This document shows positions 45,984 through 55,348 of a stretch of 64,000 nucleotides of DNA, in pieces. The first letter of the stretch is position 1; each line of letters opens with the position of its first letter. A model generated the notes under the pieces. That model made no database searches. It was not told the origin of the DNA and worked only from the letters and a program-made list of their open reading frames with translations. Position numbers and translations under genes: made by a program. Source of the stretch: a virus; IMG/VR virus record IMGVR_UViG_3300006931_000002, positions 1 to 64,000 of that record; one strand, 5' to 3'.

Positions 45984-47299
45984 CTGACACGCTGCCGCAC
46001 GACATTCCCGCGGAACAGGCCCTACTCGGCGGCATGCTGGCGTTCCCTGCTGCGATGGCTGATGCGGTTGAGCTGGTCAAGGGCGAGCACTTCTACCGGC
46101 CGGCACACCAGACCGTGTTCGACGTCCTCGTCGACATGTTCACCGAAGGGCAGCCGACCGGCACAGTTGCCGCCGCCGCTGAACTGGCCACCCGGGATTT
46201 GCTCGGCAAGGTCGGCGGCCATGACTACCTCCACACCTTGGAAGCATCGGCAACGACCGCGGCGAACACCACGCACTTCGCGCGAATCGTCGTCGACCGG
46301 GCAACCCGTCGACGCCTCGCCGAGGCCGGTGTCGCCGTCCAACAACTCGCCCTCGGCCCCGGCGCGGACGCCGACGAACTAGTCGACCGCGCGCAGACGG
46401 CCGTCTTCGCCGTCTCAGAAAGCCGTCAGGACGAGACAGCCCGGACGGTGGGGGATCTGCTTCCTGACACGCTGGCGGCGCTGGAAACGCCGCTTGACGG
46501 GCCGCAGGGTGTCATGACGGGCATCGCCGACTTGGACGAGGCCACGCAGGGTCTGCGCCCCGGGCAGGTCTGGGTGATCGGCGCGCGGCCGTCGGTCGGG
46601 AAGTCAACACTGGCACTCGGCATCGCTGCGCATGCGGCCATCCGCCAGAAGATCCCCACCGTCTACTTCTCGCTGGAGATGCCCGCCGCGGACCTCATGC
46701 AACGCCTACTGGCAGCCGAGGCCGGCGTGTCGCTGACTGCTTTGCAGAAGCACACCCTGTCAGAAGCCGACTGGGATCGGGTCGCCCACCGGATCGGCCC
46801 CATCACCCAGGCGCCGCTTGTCATCGACGATGCGAGCGCGGTCACGGTCGCCGAGATTCGGGCGAAGGCCCGGCGGATGTGCCAGCGCGACGGGCTCGGT
46901 CTGCTGGTCCTCGACTACCTCCAACTGGTCACGCCCGATGGCAGGTCGGAGAACCGGCAGCAGGCGGTAGCGGCGATGTCGATCGCCATGAGGACTCTGG
47001 CGAAGGATCTCGGCATCGTCGTGGTCGAGGTGGTCCAGTTGAACCGGGCCGTCGAGGGTCGTGCTGAGCGTCACCCGCAGTCGTCGGACATCCGGGAGAC
47101 GGGGCAGATCGAACAGGATGCCTACGGGATTGTGCTGCTGCATCGCGAGGACATGCACAATTCGATGTCGCCGCGGGCCGGGGAAATCGACCTGATCGTC
47201 GACAAGAACCGTGGCGGTGTCCGGGGAACCGTGTCGGCGGTCTATCAGGGTCACTATGCGCGGATTGTTGGAATGGCCCCCGATTGGGCGGATGGTTAG
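45980..47299 (+). CDS. dnaB: DnaB-family replicative helicase
   Basis: 439 residues from GTG 45980. N-terminal domain opens with PHDIPAEQALLGGMLAF and HFYRPAHQTVFDVL. RecA-like motor: GARPSVGKSTLALG (Walker A), YFSLEMPAADLMQRLLA, LLVLDYLQLV (Walker B) and SDIRETGQIEQDAYGIVLLH. Normal family length. With loader and initiator it forms the element's own replisome entry, so replication should not need the host DnaB. Confidence 0.95.
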   Translation: MTDTLPHDIPAEQALLGGMLAFPAAMADAVELVKGEHFYRPAHQTVFDVLVDMFTEGQPTGTVAAAAELATRDLLGKVGGHDYLHTLEASATTAANTTHFARIVVDRATRRRLAEAGVAVQQLALGPGADADELVDRAQTAVFAVSESRQDETARTVGDLLPDTLAALETPLDGPQGVMTGIADLDEATQGLRPGQVWVIGARPSVGKSTLALGIAAHAAIRQKIPTVYFSLEMPAADLMQRLLAAEAGVSLTALQKHTLSEADWDRVAHRIGPITQAPLVIDDASAVTVAEIRAKARRMCQRDGLGLLVLDYLQLVTPDGRSENRQQAVAAMSIAMRTLAKDLGIVVVEVVQLNRAVEGRAERHPQSSDIRETGQIEQDAYGIVLLHREDMHNSMSPRAGEIDLIVDKNRGGVRGTVSAVYQGHYARIVGMAPDWADG

Positions 47300-47301
47300 A
47301 T

Positions 47302-48960
47302 ATGATAGGGACTATGGGGGCCACGCTTTTCGGGTCCGAAGGCTGGGGTGAGTCGTCCAGCCTCCTGGCGCTGAGGGACTACCAAGAGGCGGCGATCGAC
47401 GCCGTCACGTCCACATGGGATCGGGGCGTGCTGCGGCCCGCGGTTGTGCTTGCCACCGGTGGAGGCAAGACCGTAATTTTCTCCCATCTGACGGCACGGC
47501 AGCCGGAGCGGACGCTTATCCTTGCGCACCGCCAGGAGTTGGTGTTCCAAGCCGCAGGGAAGCTCTCCGATGTCGCGCCGCATATGCATGTGGGCGTGGA
47601 GATGGCGGAGAGTAGCGCCCACGGCGCCCATGCTGTTGTGGCCTCGGTGCAGACGTTGGCGTCGGAGAAGCGCCGTGCGGCATGGTCGCGGAACGCCTTC
47701 GGCCAGGTGATTGTCGACGAAGCGCACCATGCCGTGGCGCCGACGTATCGGCAGGTGCTCGACTACTTCGGTTGCTTTGACCGCACTCGGGCGGTGGGGT
47801 TCACGGCGACGCTGGCGCGTGGTGATGGCGCCGGGCTTGGCGAGGTGTGGCAGGAGGTTGCCTTCGAGCGCGGCATCGAACCGATGATCGCCGATGGCTG
47901 GCTTGTCCGGCCATGCGGCAAGGTGATTCCGCTCGAAGGTCTCGATTTCTCGAAGGTCACACAGTCCCGCGGGGATCTGGCAGCTGGTTCGCTCGGCGAC
48001 CATCTGATGGAGATCGGGTTTGCGGAGCATGTAGCAGCGGCTTACCGGGAGCACGGTGGCGAGCGGCAGGGCATCGTCTTTACTCCGACCGTTGCGACTG
48101 CGCAGGCGGCGGCTGGCGCGCTGAACGCGGCTGGCGTCACCGCCGAGGCGGTGTGGGGCGAGATGGACCCGGATGACCGGCGTCGGGTCATCGCCAAGTT
48201 CAAGGCGGGAGACCTCCAGACTCTGGTCAATTGCATGATCTTGACCGAGGGCTTCGACGCGCCGCAGGCGTCATGCTTGGTAGTGGCCCGGCCAACCAAG
48301 TCTGCGCCGCTCTACCAGCAGATGCTGGGAAGGGTCCTTCGCCCGTCTCCGGGTAAGACTGATGCGCTGGTCCTTGACATCGTTGGCATCTCGAAGAACA
48401 TCAAGATTCGCACGCTCAAGGACCTGTCGTTGCGCCCGGCGAAGAAGTTTGGGGAAGTCGGCGAACGGGGCGAAGGTGGCGGCGCGGAGGCCGAAGACGT
48501 CGAGACGCTGACCCATGGCGTTGTCGAGGAAGTCTCGCTGTTCGAGGAATCGAACCGGCTCTGGCTGCGGACGAAGGGCGGCCACTGGTTCATCCCTGCC
48601 GGCGGCGGGTTCGTCTTCCTGCGCCCGTGGCCGAACGGGGCGGGCTATTCGGTGGGCTGGTTCGGCCGGTACGACGACCAGCCGAAGCTGATCCAGAAGG
48701 TGACCGACTTGGGCTATGCGATGGCCCGCGGCGAGTCGGCGGCCGAGGAAGCGGACCGCATGTCGGGTCAGTTCCGGTCGTCGATGCGGGATGCCCGGTG
48801 GCGGGGCGAGTTGGCGCCGTCGAACAGGCAGTTGGAGACGGCGGCGAAGATGCGGATCAAGGTTCCGCGCGGCGCGACGGCGGGTCAGGTCTCGGATCTG
48901 ATCACGGTGAAGCTCGCTTCGTCGCGGGTGGATGGCTATTTCAGAACGCGCGCGGCGTGA
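47302..48960 (+). CDS. SF2 DEAD/DEAH-box helicase
   Basis: 552 residues from ATG 47302 (ATG 47314 is an alternative). Motifs: Q-like RDYQEAAIDAV, I LATGGGKT, II VDEAHH, III FTATL, V LTEGFDAPQASCLVVA, VI QMLGRVLRP. The C-terminal 150 residues are a separate domain (HWFIPAGGGFVFLRPWPNGA; NRQLETAAKMRIKVPRGATA). This type is common in actinophage early regions and may aid recombination or fork restart. Confidence 0.9.
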   Translation: MIGTMGATLFGSEGWGESSSLLALRDYQEAAIDAVTSTWDRGVLRPAVVLATGGGKTVIFSHLTARQPERTLILAHRQELVFQAAGKLSDVAPHMHVGVEMAESSAHGAHAVVASVQTLASEKRRAAWSRNAFGQVIVDEAHHAVAPTYRQVLDYFGCFDRTRAVGFTATLARGDGAGLGEVWQEVAFERGIEPMIADGWLVRPCGKVIPLEGLDFSKVTQSRGDLAAGSLGDHLMEIGFAEHVAAAYREHGGERQGIVFTPTVATAQAAAGALNAAGVTAEAVWGEMDPDDRRRVIAKFKAGDLQTLVNCMILTEGFDAPQASCLVVARPTKSAPLYQQMLGRVLRPSPGKTDALVLDIVGISKNIKIRTLKDLSLRPAKKFGEVGERGEGGGAEAEDVETLTHGVVEEVSLFEESNRLWLRTKGGHWFIPAGGGFVFLRPWPNGAGYSVGWFGRYDDQPKLIQKVTDLGYAMARGESAAEEADRMSGQFRSSMRDARWRGELAPSNRQLETAAKMRIKVPRGATAGQVSDLITVKLASSRVDGYFRTRAA

Positions 48961-49003
48961 GTTCTGCGTCGGCCAGACGAGTAGACGAGAAGGGTAGTGG
49001 ACG

Positions 49004-49531
49004 ATGGCCGGAGAAACGAGCATCACTGTGGTTGGCACGCTAACCGCCGATCCGGAGGTTCGGTTTCTGCCGAACGGAAACGCGGTGTGCAACTTCACGA
49101 TCGCGTCGAACGCGCGGACGTTCGACCGACAGGCGAACCAGTGGAAGGACGAGCCTCCGCTGTTCCTTCGCTGCTCGGTATGGCGTGACCTTGCCGAACA
49201 CTGCGCGGAGAGCTTGGCCAAGGGCGTTCGTGTGATCGCGCAGGGGAATTTGAAGATGCGCCCGTACGAGAAGGACGGGCAGAAGCGGTCGTCGACCGAG
49301 TTGGATGTGCAGGCGATCGGTCCTGAGCTTCGGTTTGCGACGGCGCGGGTACAGAAGGCGGACCGTGGCGGTCCGGGGCAGAACTCGGGCTACGACGGGC
49401 AGGCGCCGCAGCAGGGTTATGGCCAGCAGTCGCAGCGTCCGGCGCAGGGCTACGGCCAGCAGGGTCCGGCACCCGCGGACGACCCGTGGTCGCAGCCTGC
49501 GGGCGGCTATTCTGATCAGCCTCCCTTCTAG
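49004..49531 (+). CDS. ssb: Single-stranded DNA-binding protein
   Basis: 175 residues. OB fold: [60 protein letters not shown]. Gln/Gly-rich linker ([20 protein letters not shown]) and an acidic tip ending SDQPPF, the partner-binding tail. Standard bacterial-type SSB that coats DNA during replication. ATG has an upstream AGGG site. Confidence 0.95.
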   Translation: MAGETSITVVGTLTADPEVRFLPNGNAVCNFTIASNARTFDRQANQWKDEPPLFLRCSVWRDLAEHCAESLAKGVRVIAQGNLKMRPYEKDGQKRSSTELDVQAIGPELRFATARVQKADRGGPGQNSGYDGQAPQQGYGQQSQRPAQGYGQQGPAPADDPWSQPAGGYSDQPPF

Positions 49532-49539
49532 GTCAGCCC

Positions 49540-49866
49540 ATGGCCGAGAACATCGAAATCCCCATCTACCATCGGGGCGAGTGGTCTGGATCTACAACGA
49601 TCACCAGCCTCGGCTTCCGTAGCGGAGCGGAGACACCCCACTCGCTCGACTGGGATCTGGTCCTGTTTTTGGACAGCGAGCACAATGGAATGTGCCTGTC
49701 GATTTACGGTCGAAGCGGCTCCCCGGAGTACGTCATCACCCTTGGCGACTCCGGGGAGCGTGCGAACGAAAGTGCGACACCTGTTGCAGCAGGTGTGGAT
49801 ATGGCCGACGCGCTTGACCTGATCGTCCGGTGGGCGCCAGCCGTTCCCCCGGGTGGGAGGTCATGA
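49540..49866 (+). CDS. Beta-rich hypothetical protein
   Basis: 108 residues (AENIEIPIYHRGEWSGSTTI). Strand-rich, acidic. Stop meets the next start (ATGA). Function unknown. Confidence 0.65.
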   Translation: MAENIEIPIYHRGEWSGSTTITSLGFRSGAETPHSLDWDLVLFLDSEHNGMCLSIYGRSGSPEYVITLGDSGERANESATPVAAGVDMADALDLIVRWAPAVPPGGRS

Positions 49867-50306
49867 TGGCTGGGGTCACGCCACGCATCTGCCTAGACTG
49901 TGGCGTGGACAAGCCGTACGACGAATTCTGGATCGCGCACCCATTGCCAGGCGGACCGGAGTTTTGGGAACGGTGCCGTGACTGCCGCCAAAAGGTGTGG
50001 TTCGCGTCCAGTTTGGCCTATGTACTCGCACACCGCTGCCCGGCCTGCCATGCCGAGCCCGGCAACGACTGCCACTCGCCAGGCAAGCGGGCGAGGCAAC
50101 GCAGACTGGCGGAACTGCTTGCCCACGCGGGTCGTGAGTTTCACGAAGACCCGGACGTGGTCCGGATGGGCCTACAGCACGCGAGCCGGCAAAGCGCGGG
50201 AGGCAGACACCACAATCGCGACGTGATGGCCGCCCCGTGGCCGGAGCAGCGCGACCCGGACCGGTGCTACAGCACGATTGATCTGGCGATTGGTGATGCC
50301 CGGTGA
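49863..50306 (+). CDS. Protein with two zinc ribbons
   Basis: 147 residues from ATG 49863 (GGGAGG site). CLDCGVDKPYDEFW and CRDCRQKVWF form one site; CPACHAEPGNDCHSPGKRAR is the zf-like motif seen at the end of many actinobacterial phage and transcription-factor proteins. Likely nucleic-acid binding. Confidence 0.7.
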   Translation: MMAGVTPRICLDCGVDKPYDEFWIAHPLPGGPEFWERCRDCRQKVWFASSLAYVLAHRCPACHAEPGNDCHSPGKRARQRRLAELLAHAGREFHEDPDVVRMGLQHASRQSAGGRHHNRDVMAAPWPEQRDPDRCYSTIDLAIGDAR

Positions 50307-50530
50307 GAACTCCCGAGCCTTTCAGGCGAGAGCACTACTGCCCGATGACTGAGGTTGCTCCGCCTAGGGAACTTCGGTTGCGGCATCACGAGCACTGTGC
50401 CGTGTTTACCGCTCCGACCGGGCTGAAGATCACTGTTATTGCCGAAGGCGGCTCCGGCTCCGGCAAGTCGGTGACTCTCGGCGCGATCACCGACCTGCTG
50501 ACCTCACTCCCAGAAGGTTTCTTCCTATGA
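50303..50530 (+). CDS. Small protein with P-loop-like motif
   Basis: 75 residues from GTG 50303 (or ATG 50345). The C-terminal half contains VIAEGGSGSGKSVTLGAITD, a perfect Walker A in sequence, but the protein is too short for a normal ATPase. It may be a remnant or a small nucleotide-binding fragment. Start and stop overlap neighbours. Confidence 0.6.
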   Translation: MRTPEPFRREHYCPMTEVAPPRELRLRHHEHCAVFTAPTGLKITVIAEGGSGSGKSVTLGAITDLLTSLPEGFFL

Positions 50531-50796
50531 CCGTCGAACCCGAACGCGCGTCGGAGCGGAGCGCACCGATCTCCAGCGGCCTACGCGACATCCTCGCCGC
50601 GTCAGTAGGCCAGAAGATTCCCGGCGGTTGCGAAACCTGCGACGCCTACCAGCGGATGGAAGGCGTCGACGGAGTATGGCTCCTCCGCGTCTACCACGAC
50701 GACTGGTGCTCGGAGCTTGCCCGGCGCGAGTCGTCTACCTGTGCAGGGAACCGCTCGGGTGACCCGCGTAAGCGCCACCCGAAGGGCCCCCGATGA
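50527..50796 (+). CDS. Small Cys-containing hypothetical protein
   Basis: 89 residues (GLRDILAASVGQKIPGGCET). GGCETCDAYQRM and a later Cys pair suggest metal binding; the C-terminus is basic (SGDPRKRHPKGPR). Overlaps both neighbours by four bases. Confidence 0.65.
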   Translation: MTVEPERASERSAPISSGLRDILAASVGQKIPGGCETCDAYQRMEGVDGVWLLRVYHDDWCSELARRESSTCAGNRSGDPRKRHPKGPR

Positions 50797-51290
50797 CCTG
50801 GCATGGGGTGGAGCCGCCCCGTCCGGGCGAGCGCCGGACCATTCACCACGGGGCGATCCGAGTAGACGGGCTACCCCGGAAGTACACGGGTCACGATCGC
50901 ATCGTGTCTCACGGCTACGTGGCCAGCGTCTCCGCAGTCGGCGGCGACATCTGCATGTTCTTCAACGACCTCGAAACCGCCCTCGTGTTCGGACGCGCTG
51001 CCCGCATGTCGCCTGACTGTTCAGCGGGGTACGGGGTCTATCGGGGCGCGCGGGAACAGCGCGACTCGTACGGGCGTCCGCCGATCGACGTCCTCTACGT
51101 CACTGGTCCGAGCCTCGATCGTGAACCCGGCGAGCGGGAGCACTTGCAACGCTGGGTTGACGGCGTTACGCCGATCAGCTCGCATTGGCACCACCCGGAC
51201 TGCATCGCTCACAAGGTCGATCCCTCGATCGCCAAGGGCGTCCCCTGCACATGCGAGAAGGTCCGCCGCCGCGCGGCTGGTGTCCGATGA
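50793..51290 (+). CDS. Hypothetical early protein
   Basis: 165 residues. A beta-rich first half (HDRIVSHGYVASVSAVGGDI) and a C-terminal Cys/His cluster (ISSHWHHPDCIAHKVDP, VPCTCEKVRRR) that may bind zinc. Function unknown. Confidence 0.65.
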   Translation: MTWHGVEPPRPGERRTIHHGAIRVDGLPRKYTGHDRIVSHGYVASVSAVGGDICMFFNDLETALVFGRAARMSPDCSAGYGVYRGAREQRDSYGRPPIDVLYVTGPSLDREPGEREHLQRWVDGVTPISSHWHHPDCIAHKVDPSIAKGVPCTCEKVRRRAAGVR

Positions 51291-51652
51291 ACGACTGCGC
51301 GCCATGCGCTCGGGGCAAGCGTCCCGCTTTCCACTGCGGCGCGTGTGGGCGGCATATCGCCATCGGAAGCTCCCACTGGCTGCTGTTTGCCGACGAGTCC
51401 AGGGAGCCGTACGGCCATGTTCGGGGCGGTAGCGGTGGGAGTGCCCAGCGGCATGCCGCCGAGATGGCTTCCCATCTCACCACACAGGACGTCATCTGCG
51501 CCCACTGCACGATCGACACAAGGTCGTTGCACGCCAAGTACTACCCCGGCTGCGATGTCAGGTGGCATGACCTGCACGACCACCGCATGTCTTCGGCGAC
51601 CCACGCCGCGGCGGTGCGCATTCTCCGCGCTGCAAGGGTGGCGGCTCGGTGA
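51287..51652 (+). CDS. Zinc-binding hypothetical protein
   Basis: 121 residues from ATG 51287. NDCAPCARGKRPAFHCGACG and VICAHCTIDTRSLHAK give two ribbons; HWLLFADESREPYGHVRGG between. Possibly HNH-related without a clear active site. Overlaps the preceding stop. Confidence 0.65.
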   Translation: MNDCAPCARGKRPAFHCGACGRHIAIGSSHWLLFADESREPYGHVRGGSGGSAQRHAAEMASHLTTQDVICAHCTIDTRSLHAKYYPGCDVRWHDLHDHRMSSATHAAAVRILRAARVAAR

Positions 51653-51674
51653 ACCACTCCCGAAAGGATCAGCG

Positions 51675-52583
51675 TTGAGTACGGCCAATGCAACCCAACC
51701 CCTCTTCCCCGTCAACGGGGACATCACCCTCAGCCCGGTTCCCCAGGTCCACATCGTCGACGTCACCCCGGCGATGGCGGCCGAGTGGCTGACGAACCGT
51801 AACAACCACAACCGGAAAATGTCCGCGAGCCGGGTCGCAACCTACATCGCCGAGATGCGGCGCGGCGACTGGCAGTACAACGGCGATCCGATCCGCTTCG
51901 ACATCAACGGAACTCTCCTTGACGGCCAGCACCGGCTGTCCGCAGTAGTCGGTGCTGCGGTCACCGCCCGGTTCGTGCTCGCGACCGGCCTGCCGACCGA
52001 GTCCCAGGACACGATGGACCAGGGCGGCAAGCGCAACGTGAACAACATGCTCGACCTGCGGGGCGTTGCAAACCCGAACCATGTCGCAGCAGTCGGCCAG
52101 ATGTGCTGGGGCTACGCGAACGACCGGCTATCTGGTGCCGCAACGTGGAAACGCGGCACACCCGCGCAGGTGCTCCCGTTCATCGAGGAGCATTTGGAGT
52201 CGTTGCGGGCGGCGGTCGGACAGTCACGGTCACTCCGGAGGATGGTCACAACGAGCCTGGCGGCGGCGGGTACCGCCTACTGGGTATTTGCCCGGGCCGA
52301 TGCGGACGCTGCGCGAGAATTCTGGAGTCCTCTGCTCGATGGGGTTGGGCTGGCCGAGTCGTCGCCGATTCTGCTGCTACGTTCGCGGCTGATCCGGGAG
52401 GCGGGCGCGTCCCGCAAGCTCCCCGCTAGAGATCTTCTCGCCGTGTACATCAAGGCGTGGAACGCTTGGTTGGCGGACCAGACGATTTCACTGCTGGTGT
52501 GGAAGGACAGTCAGCCTTTCCCGAAGGCGATGACTCCGGCAGCAGCTGCCGCACTCGCTGCCGCCTTGAACGAGGACAACTAA
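51675..52583 (+). CDS. ParB-like/DNA-modification-type phage protein
   Basis: 302 residues from TTG 51675 after AAAGGA. Residues about 20-100 have the ParB-like nuclease-domain pattern (KMSASRVATYIAEMRRGDWQ, INGTLLDGQHRLSAVV). The MDQGGKRNVNNML and C-terminal helices match a widespread phage family of unknown activity. A partition role would need a ParA partner, and none was seen. More likely a nucleotide- or DNA-processing protein. Confidence 0.7.
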   Translation: MSTANATQPLFPVNGDITLSPVPQVHIVDVTPAMAAEWLTNRNNHNRKMSASRVATYIAEMRRGDWQYNGDPIRFDINGTLLDGQHRLSAVVGAAVTARFVLATGLPTESQDTMDQGGKRNVNNMLDLRGVANPNHVAAVGQMCWGYANDRLSGAATWKRGTPAQVLPFIEEHLESLRAAVGQSRSLRRMVTTSLAAAGTAYWVFARADADAAREFWSPLLDGVGLAESSPILLLRSRLIREAGASRKLPARDLLAVYIKAWNAWLADQTISLLVWKDSQPFPKAMTPAAAAALAAALNEDN

Positions 52584-52612
52584 GTCAAGGTAGGAGAGAA
52601 AAGGAGACCCCC

Positions 52613-53062
52613 ATGACTGATCACCCTGACGTGACCCGCTCTGCGGAACTGCTCCGCATGAAGGCCGGCCTCGTCGCCACTCTGATCGGTGAGATCGGCG
52701 ACCTGGCCGGCACGATCAGCGAAGCGTCCCGCACGCCGGCCTCCGAGGACCCGGTGTTGGACGACCGGATCGGCCACCTTGTTGCCGGTCTGCGGAAGCT
52801 GAACGCCGAGCGGGCGAAGCAGATCATCGACTCGGTGCTCCGTGACATCGACATCACGGGGACCGTTGACATTGCCCGCCAGGCGAAGGTCGAGATGCAG
52901 TCGTCCGGTTCGAAGGTGAACCAGACGACGTTGACCGATGAGCTTCGCCGCCGCGGGGTCGAGTTGGGGAACTACAAGGCCGGCGTGTTGTGGGATGCGG
53001 TCAAGGCCGACCCGGTGCCGTCGTTGAACGGCCGCCGCCCGCTGTCGGCGCTACCGCTCTGA
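52613..53062 (+). CDS. Helical early protein
   Basis: 149 residues from ATG 52613 (AAGGAG site). All-helical with a C-terminal SKVNQTTLTDELRRRGVELG segment of winged-helix look. Stop overlaps the next ATG. Function unknown. Confidence 0.65.
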   Translation: MTDHPDVTRSAELLRMKAGLVATLIGEIGDLAGTISEASRTPASEDPVLDDRIGHLVAGLRKLNAERAKQIIDSVLRDIDITGTVDIARQAKVEMQSSGSKVNQTTLTDELRRRGVELGNYKAGVLWDAVKADPVPSLNGRRPLSALPL

Positions 53063-53532
53063 TGACCGCCAAGGAAGCTCCGGACTACTTCGCCATTCCG
53101 GACCCGCTCGACGAGTCGAAGGTGTCCTACTGGTATCGGCCGAAGAACAGTGCCACGTTGAAGCCGTGGCCGCCGCGCCGCTCGAAGTGGGGGGTGCTCT
53201 GGTCGAAGGATGTTCCGTCCGATCTGCGGAAGGGCACGCCGGAGCGTCGGGCGTTTGTCAACGCCCACTACGCCCGGGTGGCGGCAGCGCGGCGGACGGC
53301 GAATGAGGTCATCCGTGCCGATCCCGCGCGGGCTGCTGCCCGATTCGCCGGGCTGGCCATTCGCTGCGCCTTCTGCGGCAAAGCGTTGACCGACGAACGG
53401 AGCAAGACATATGGCGTCGGACCCGAGTGTCGCAGTGGCACGCCGCGTGAAGTGGTCGACGCGATTGCCGAGCTGGTGCGCGAGGTCTACGGCGAGGGTC
53501 TGACCCGCAACAGTTCGGAGGTGGCATGCTGA
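53062..53532 (+). CDS. DUF6011-domain protein
   Basis: 156 residues from ATG 53062. The N-terminal part is Trp/basic (VSYWYRPKNSATLKPWPPRR). The C-terminal IRCAFCGKALTDERSKTYGV followed by GPECR is the DUF6011 zinc motif also present at 33124-33624. Probably contacts nucleic acid. Function unknown. Confidence 0.75.
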   Translation: MTAKEAPDYFAIPDPLDESKVSYWYRPKNSATLKPWPPRRSKWGVLWSKDVPSDLRKGTPERRAFVNAHYARVAAARRTANEVIRADPARAAARFAGLAIRCAFCGKALTDERSKTYGVGPECRSGTPREVVDAIAELVREVYGEGLTRNSSEVAC

Positions 53533-54125
53533 TGGCTGAGGTCGCGCGATCGGATGCGGCCGAGTTTTACGGCAACGGCAACCCGAAGACTGACGCAGAT
53601 GGCAACAGGCTCTGTCCCCATGGCGCCGGCGCAGATCCGGAGCGCTTCCGTTCATCAACATGTAACGACTGCCAGATCGCGGAGGAAACCCGGAAGAAGT
53701 GGCAGCGCGAGCACGGCGACCCCCGCGAGCGCCGCCGTCGTACAGCCGATGCAAAAGCTAGGGCCAGAGCCGAGGGCACTGTCTACATCGCAGAGAACGT
53801 GACACACGGATCTGTGAGCTCCGCGAGGTTTGGATGCGAATGCGAACCCTGCGCGAAGCTCCGGACATACATCAAGAGGTTCCGAAGAAAGGGACTCACG
53901 GCGTCAATGGCGGCAGCCGAATGGCGGCGTGCTGAGGCCGCGCTGGCTTTGGCTCAGCGCGAGTACCAGCGAACGAGGACTGAAACTGCCGCCCGCATGG
54001 TGGCGAACCGCTTGGCGGAACTTCGGGCACTCGACTTTCTGATGCGTCAAGCGCCCGGGGCATCAGGGTCGATGCACTCCGGCCGGGGATCGGTTCGCAA
54101 TCCAATCAAGGGGAAGGTCCTGTGA
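53526..54125 (+). CDS. Basic helical protein with Cys clusters
   Basis: 199 residues (start 53526 or 53532, GGAGG upstream). RLCPHGAGADP...STCNDCQIAEETRKKWQREH and RFGCECEPCAKLRTYIKRFR suggest two metal sites in a basic, helical protein. Likely nucleic-acid binding. Function unknown. Confidence 0.7.
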   Translation: MLMAEVARSDAAEFYGNGNPKTDADGNRLCPHGAGADPERFRSSTCNDCQIAEETRKKWQREHGDPRERRRRTADAKARARAEGTVYIAENVTHGSVSSARFGCECEPCAKLRTYIKRFRRKGLTASMAAAEWRRAEAALALAQREYQRTRTETAARMVANRLAELRALDFLMRQAPGASGSMHSGRGSVRNPIKGKVL

Positions 54126-54184
54126 AGGGTCCTGAGGACAAGCCGCTCAAGCTCACGGAGAAGGTGTACTCATGGCAGCGTTGA
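54122..54184 (+). CDS. Possible 20-residue micro-ORF
   Basis: GTG at 54122 overlaps the preceding stop (GTGA). The frame (KGPEDKPLKLTEKVYSWQR after the start) ends just inside the next gene. Coupling on both sides makes it plausible; no other support. Confidence 0.3.
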   Translation: MKGPEDKPLKLTEKVYSWQR

Positions 54185-54432
54185 GCAACGGGCCAGTCGG
54201 CGAGATGGCGCCGATTGACGTTGACGCGATTGCCCGGGGGCCCGTGCGCAAGACTGCACCGCCCGTCAGGCCGATCGGCCCGAAGCTGCTGACCCACAAC
54301 TTCCCGATCCGCCCGGATTTGGTGGTGCCGTTGACACTGCCCGCCGAACTGACGGCGGCGGACGCCCACAGGATCGCCGAGTTCGTGGCCGCCCTCGCAT
54401 TCCCGGAGAGGCCGGCGACGTCCGGTGTCTGA
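54172..54432 (+). CDS. Small hypothetical protein
   Basis: 86 residues, Pro-rich (VRKTAPPVRPIGPKLLTHNF) with a C-terminal helix (ELTAADAHRIAEFVAALAFP). Overlaps the next start by eight bases. Function unknown. Confidence 0.6.
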   Translation: MAALSNGPVGEMAPIDVDAIARGPVRKTAPPVRPIGPKLLTHNFPIRPDLVVPLTLPAELTAADAHRIAEFVAALAFPERPATSGV

Positions 54433-54718
54433 CCGTCTGTCGGCGTCGATCCGCCGCACCCACACCGTGTTCGAGGTGGGACGTCGGATCGGTCGTCTGA
54501 TCGTCGCTTCGGTGCGTCTTGGCTGGCGTGCCGAGAAAGGTTCGACGGTGACCGGGGTGACGGTCGTCGCGTCGTCGTCGCAGGCGGAGACGCTTCTCTA
54601 CAGCCTGGACTTGGCGCCGCGGCCGATTTCCAGGGCTGTGGAGATCGAGACTGAACGCGGCTGGGAAATGATCGGCCTGGACGCCCCGGACACGGCCGAC
54701 GGGGTGTGGGATGTCTGA
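54425..54718 (+). CDS. Small beta-rich hypothetical protein
   Basis: 97 residues from GTG 54425. RIGRLIVASVRLGWRAEKGS and strands to the end. Function unknown. Confidence 0.6.
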   Translation: MSDRLSASIRRTHTVFEVGRRIGRLIVASVRLGWRAEKGSTVTGVTVVASSSQAETLLYSLDLAPRPISRAVEIETERGWEMIGLDAPDTADGVWDV

Positions 54719-54935
54719 CGGCCCGCGCATCGAGTGGGGTCACCGTCTCGCCGCGGACTTCCCGGGCCGGGAGCGGATGCGGGACCGCGACCGGATTCAC
54801 GCCTGCCTCGACGAGCATGGCCGTCCGAATCGAGTGCCGTGCGCCAACCCGGATGTGATGGGCTATCCCATGGATCATGTCTGGCGTCTGGTCACCGGCT
54901 GGCAGACCGGGCCGGTTCCGGAATGGAGACCCTGA
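54711..54935 (+). CDS. Small hypothetical protein (EWGH motif, copy 1)
   Basis: 74 residues. RIEWGHRLAADFPG resembles RVEWGHRNPDGSV of the next gene, and both continue with PxxHVWR-type residues, so the pair may be related. Function unknown. Confidence 0.6.
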   Translation: MSDGPRIEWGHRLAADFPGRERMRDRDRIHACLDEHGRPNRVPCANPDVMGYPMDHVWRLVTGWQTGPVPEWRP

Positions 54936-55348
54936 TGGCCGAGTGGGAGCCGAGTCCGGTGGACCGTGTCGAGTGGGGTCATCGGAACCCGGACGGGTCG
55001 GTGTCGGGCTGCTGGTCCTACCACGCCAACGGCGCGGCTTTTCTGTCCAGCGAGCCATGTGGCCGGCCGATGTGGAACGGCGCGCCGACAGTGCATGTCT
55101 GGCGCCGCCGCCAGATCGGCGAGTGGAAGGCCGAAGGCTTCGTCGACCCGGACACCGTTGCCGGAACACCGGAGAACCTTCGGGCGCTCGCCCGGTTCCT
55201 GGCTCCGTACCGCTGCTGCGGGAATGTCGATCCCGCCGGCTGCGACTCCCGGTGCGGGTGGGACCGTCTGGGGCTGTCTTGGGATCTGTCGGTGATGGAA
55301 CGCCGCGTCCGCGAGGAACTGGAGCGGCTGGAGAAGGTCGATGGCTGA
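54935..55348 (+). CDS. Hypothetical protein (EWGH motif, copy 2)
   Basis: 137 residues from ATG 54935 overlapping the previous stop. VEWGHRNPDGSVSGCWSYHA, then a Cys-rich turn (RCCGNVDPAGCDSRCGWDRL) likely to bind metal, and a C-terminal helix. Function unknown. Confidence 0.65.
   Translation: MAEWEPSPVDRVEWGHRNPDGSVSGCWSYHANGAAFLSSEPCGRPMWNGAPTVHVWRRRQIGEWKAEGFVDPDTVAGTPENLRALARFLAPYRCCGNVDPAGCDSRCGWDRLGLSWDLSVMERRVREELERLEKVDG

Noticed and set aside
51675-52583. A ParA/ParB plasmid partition system
   Set aside because: Only a ParB-like nuclease motif is present; no ParA ATPase or centromere repeats were seen next to it.
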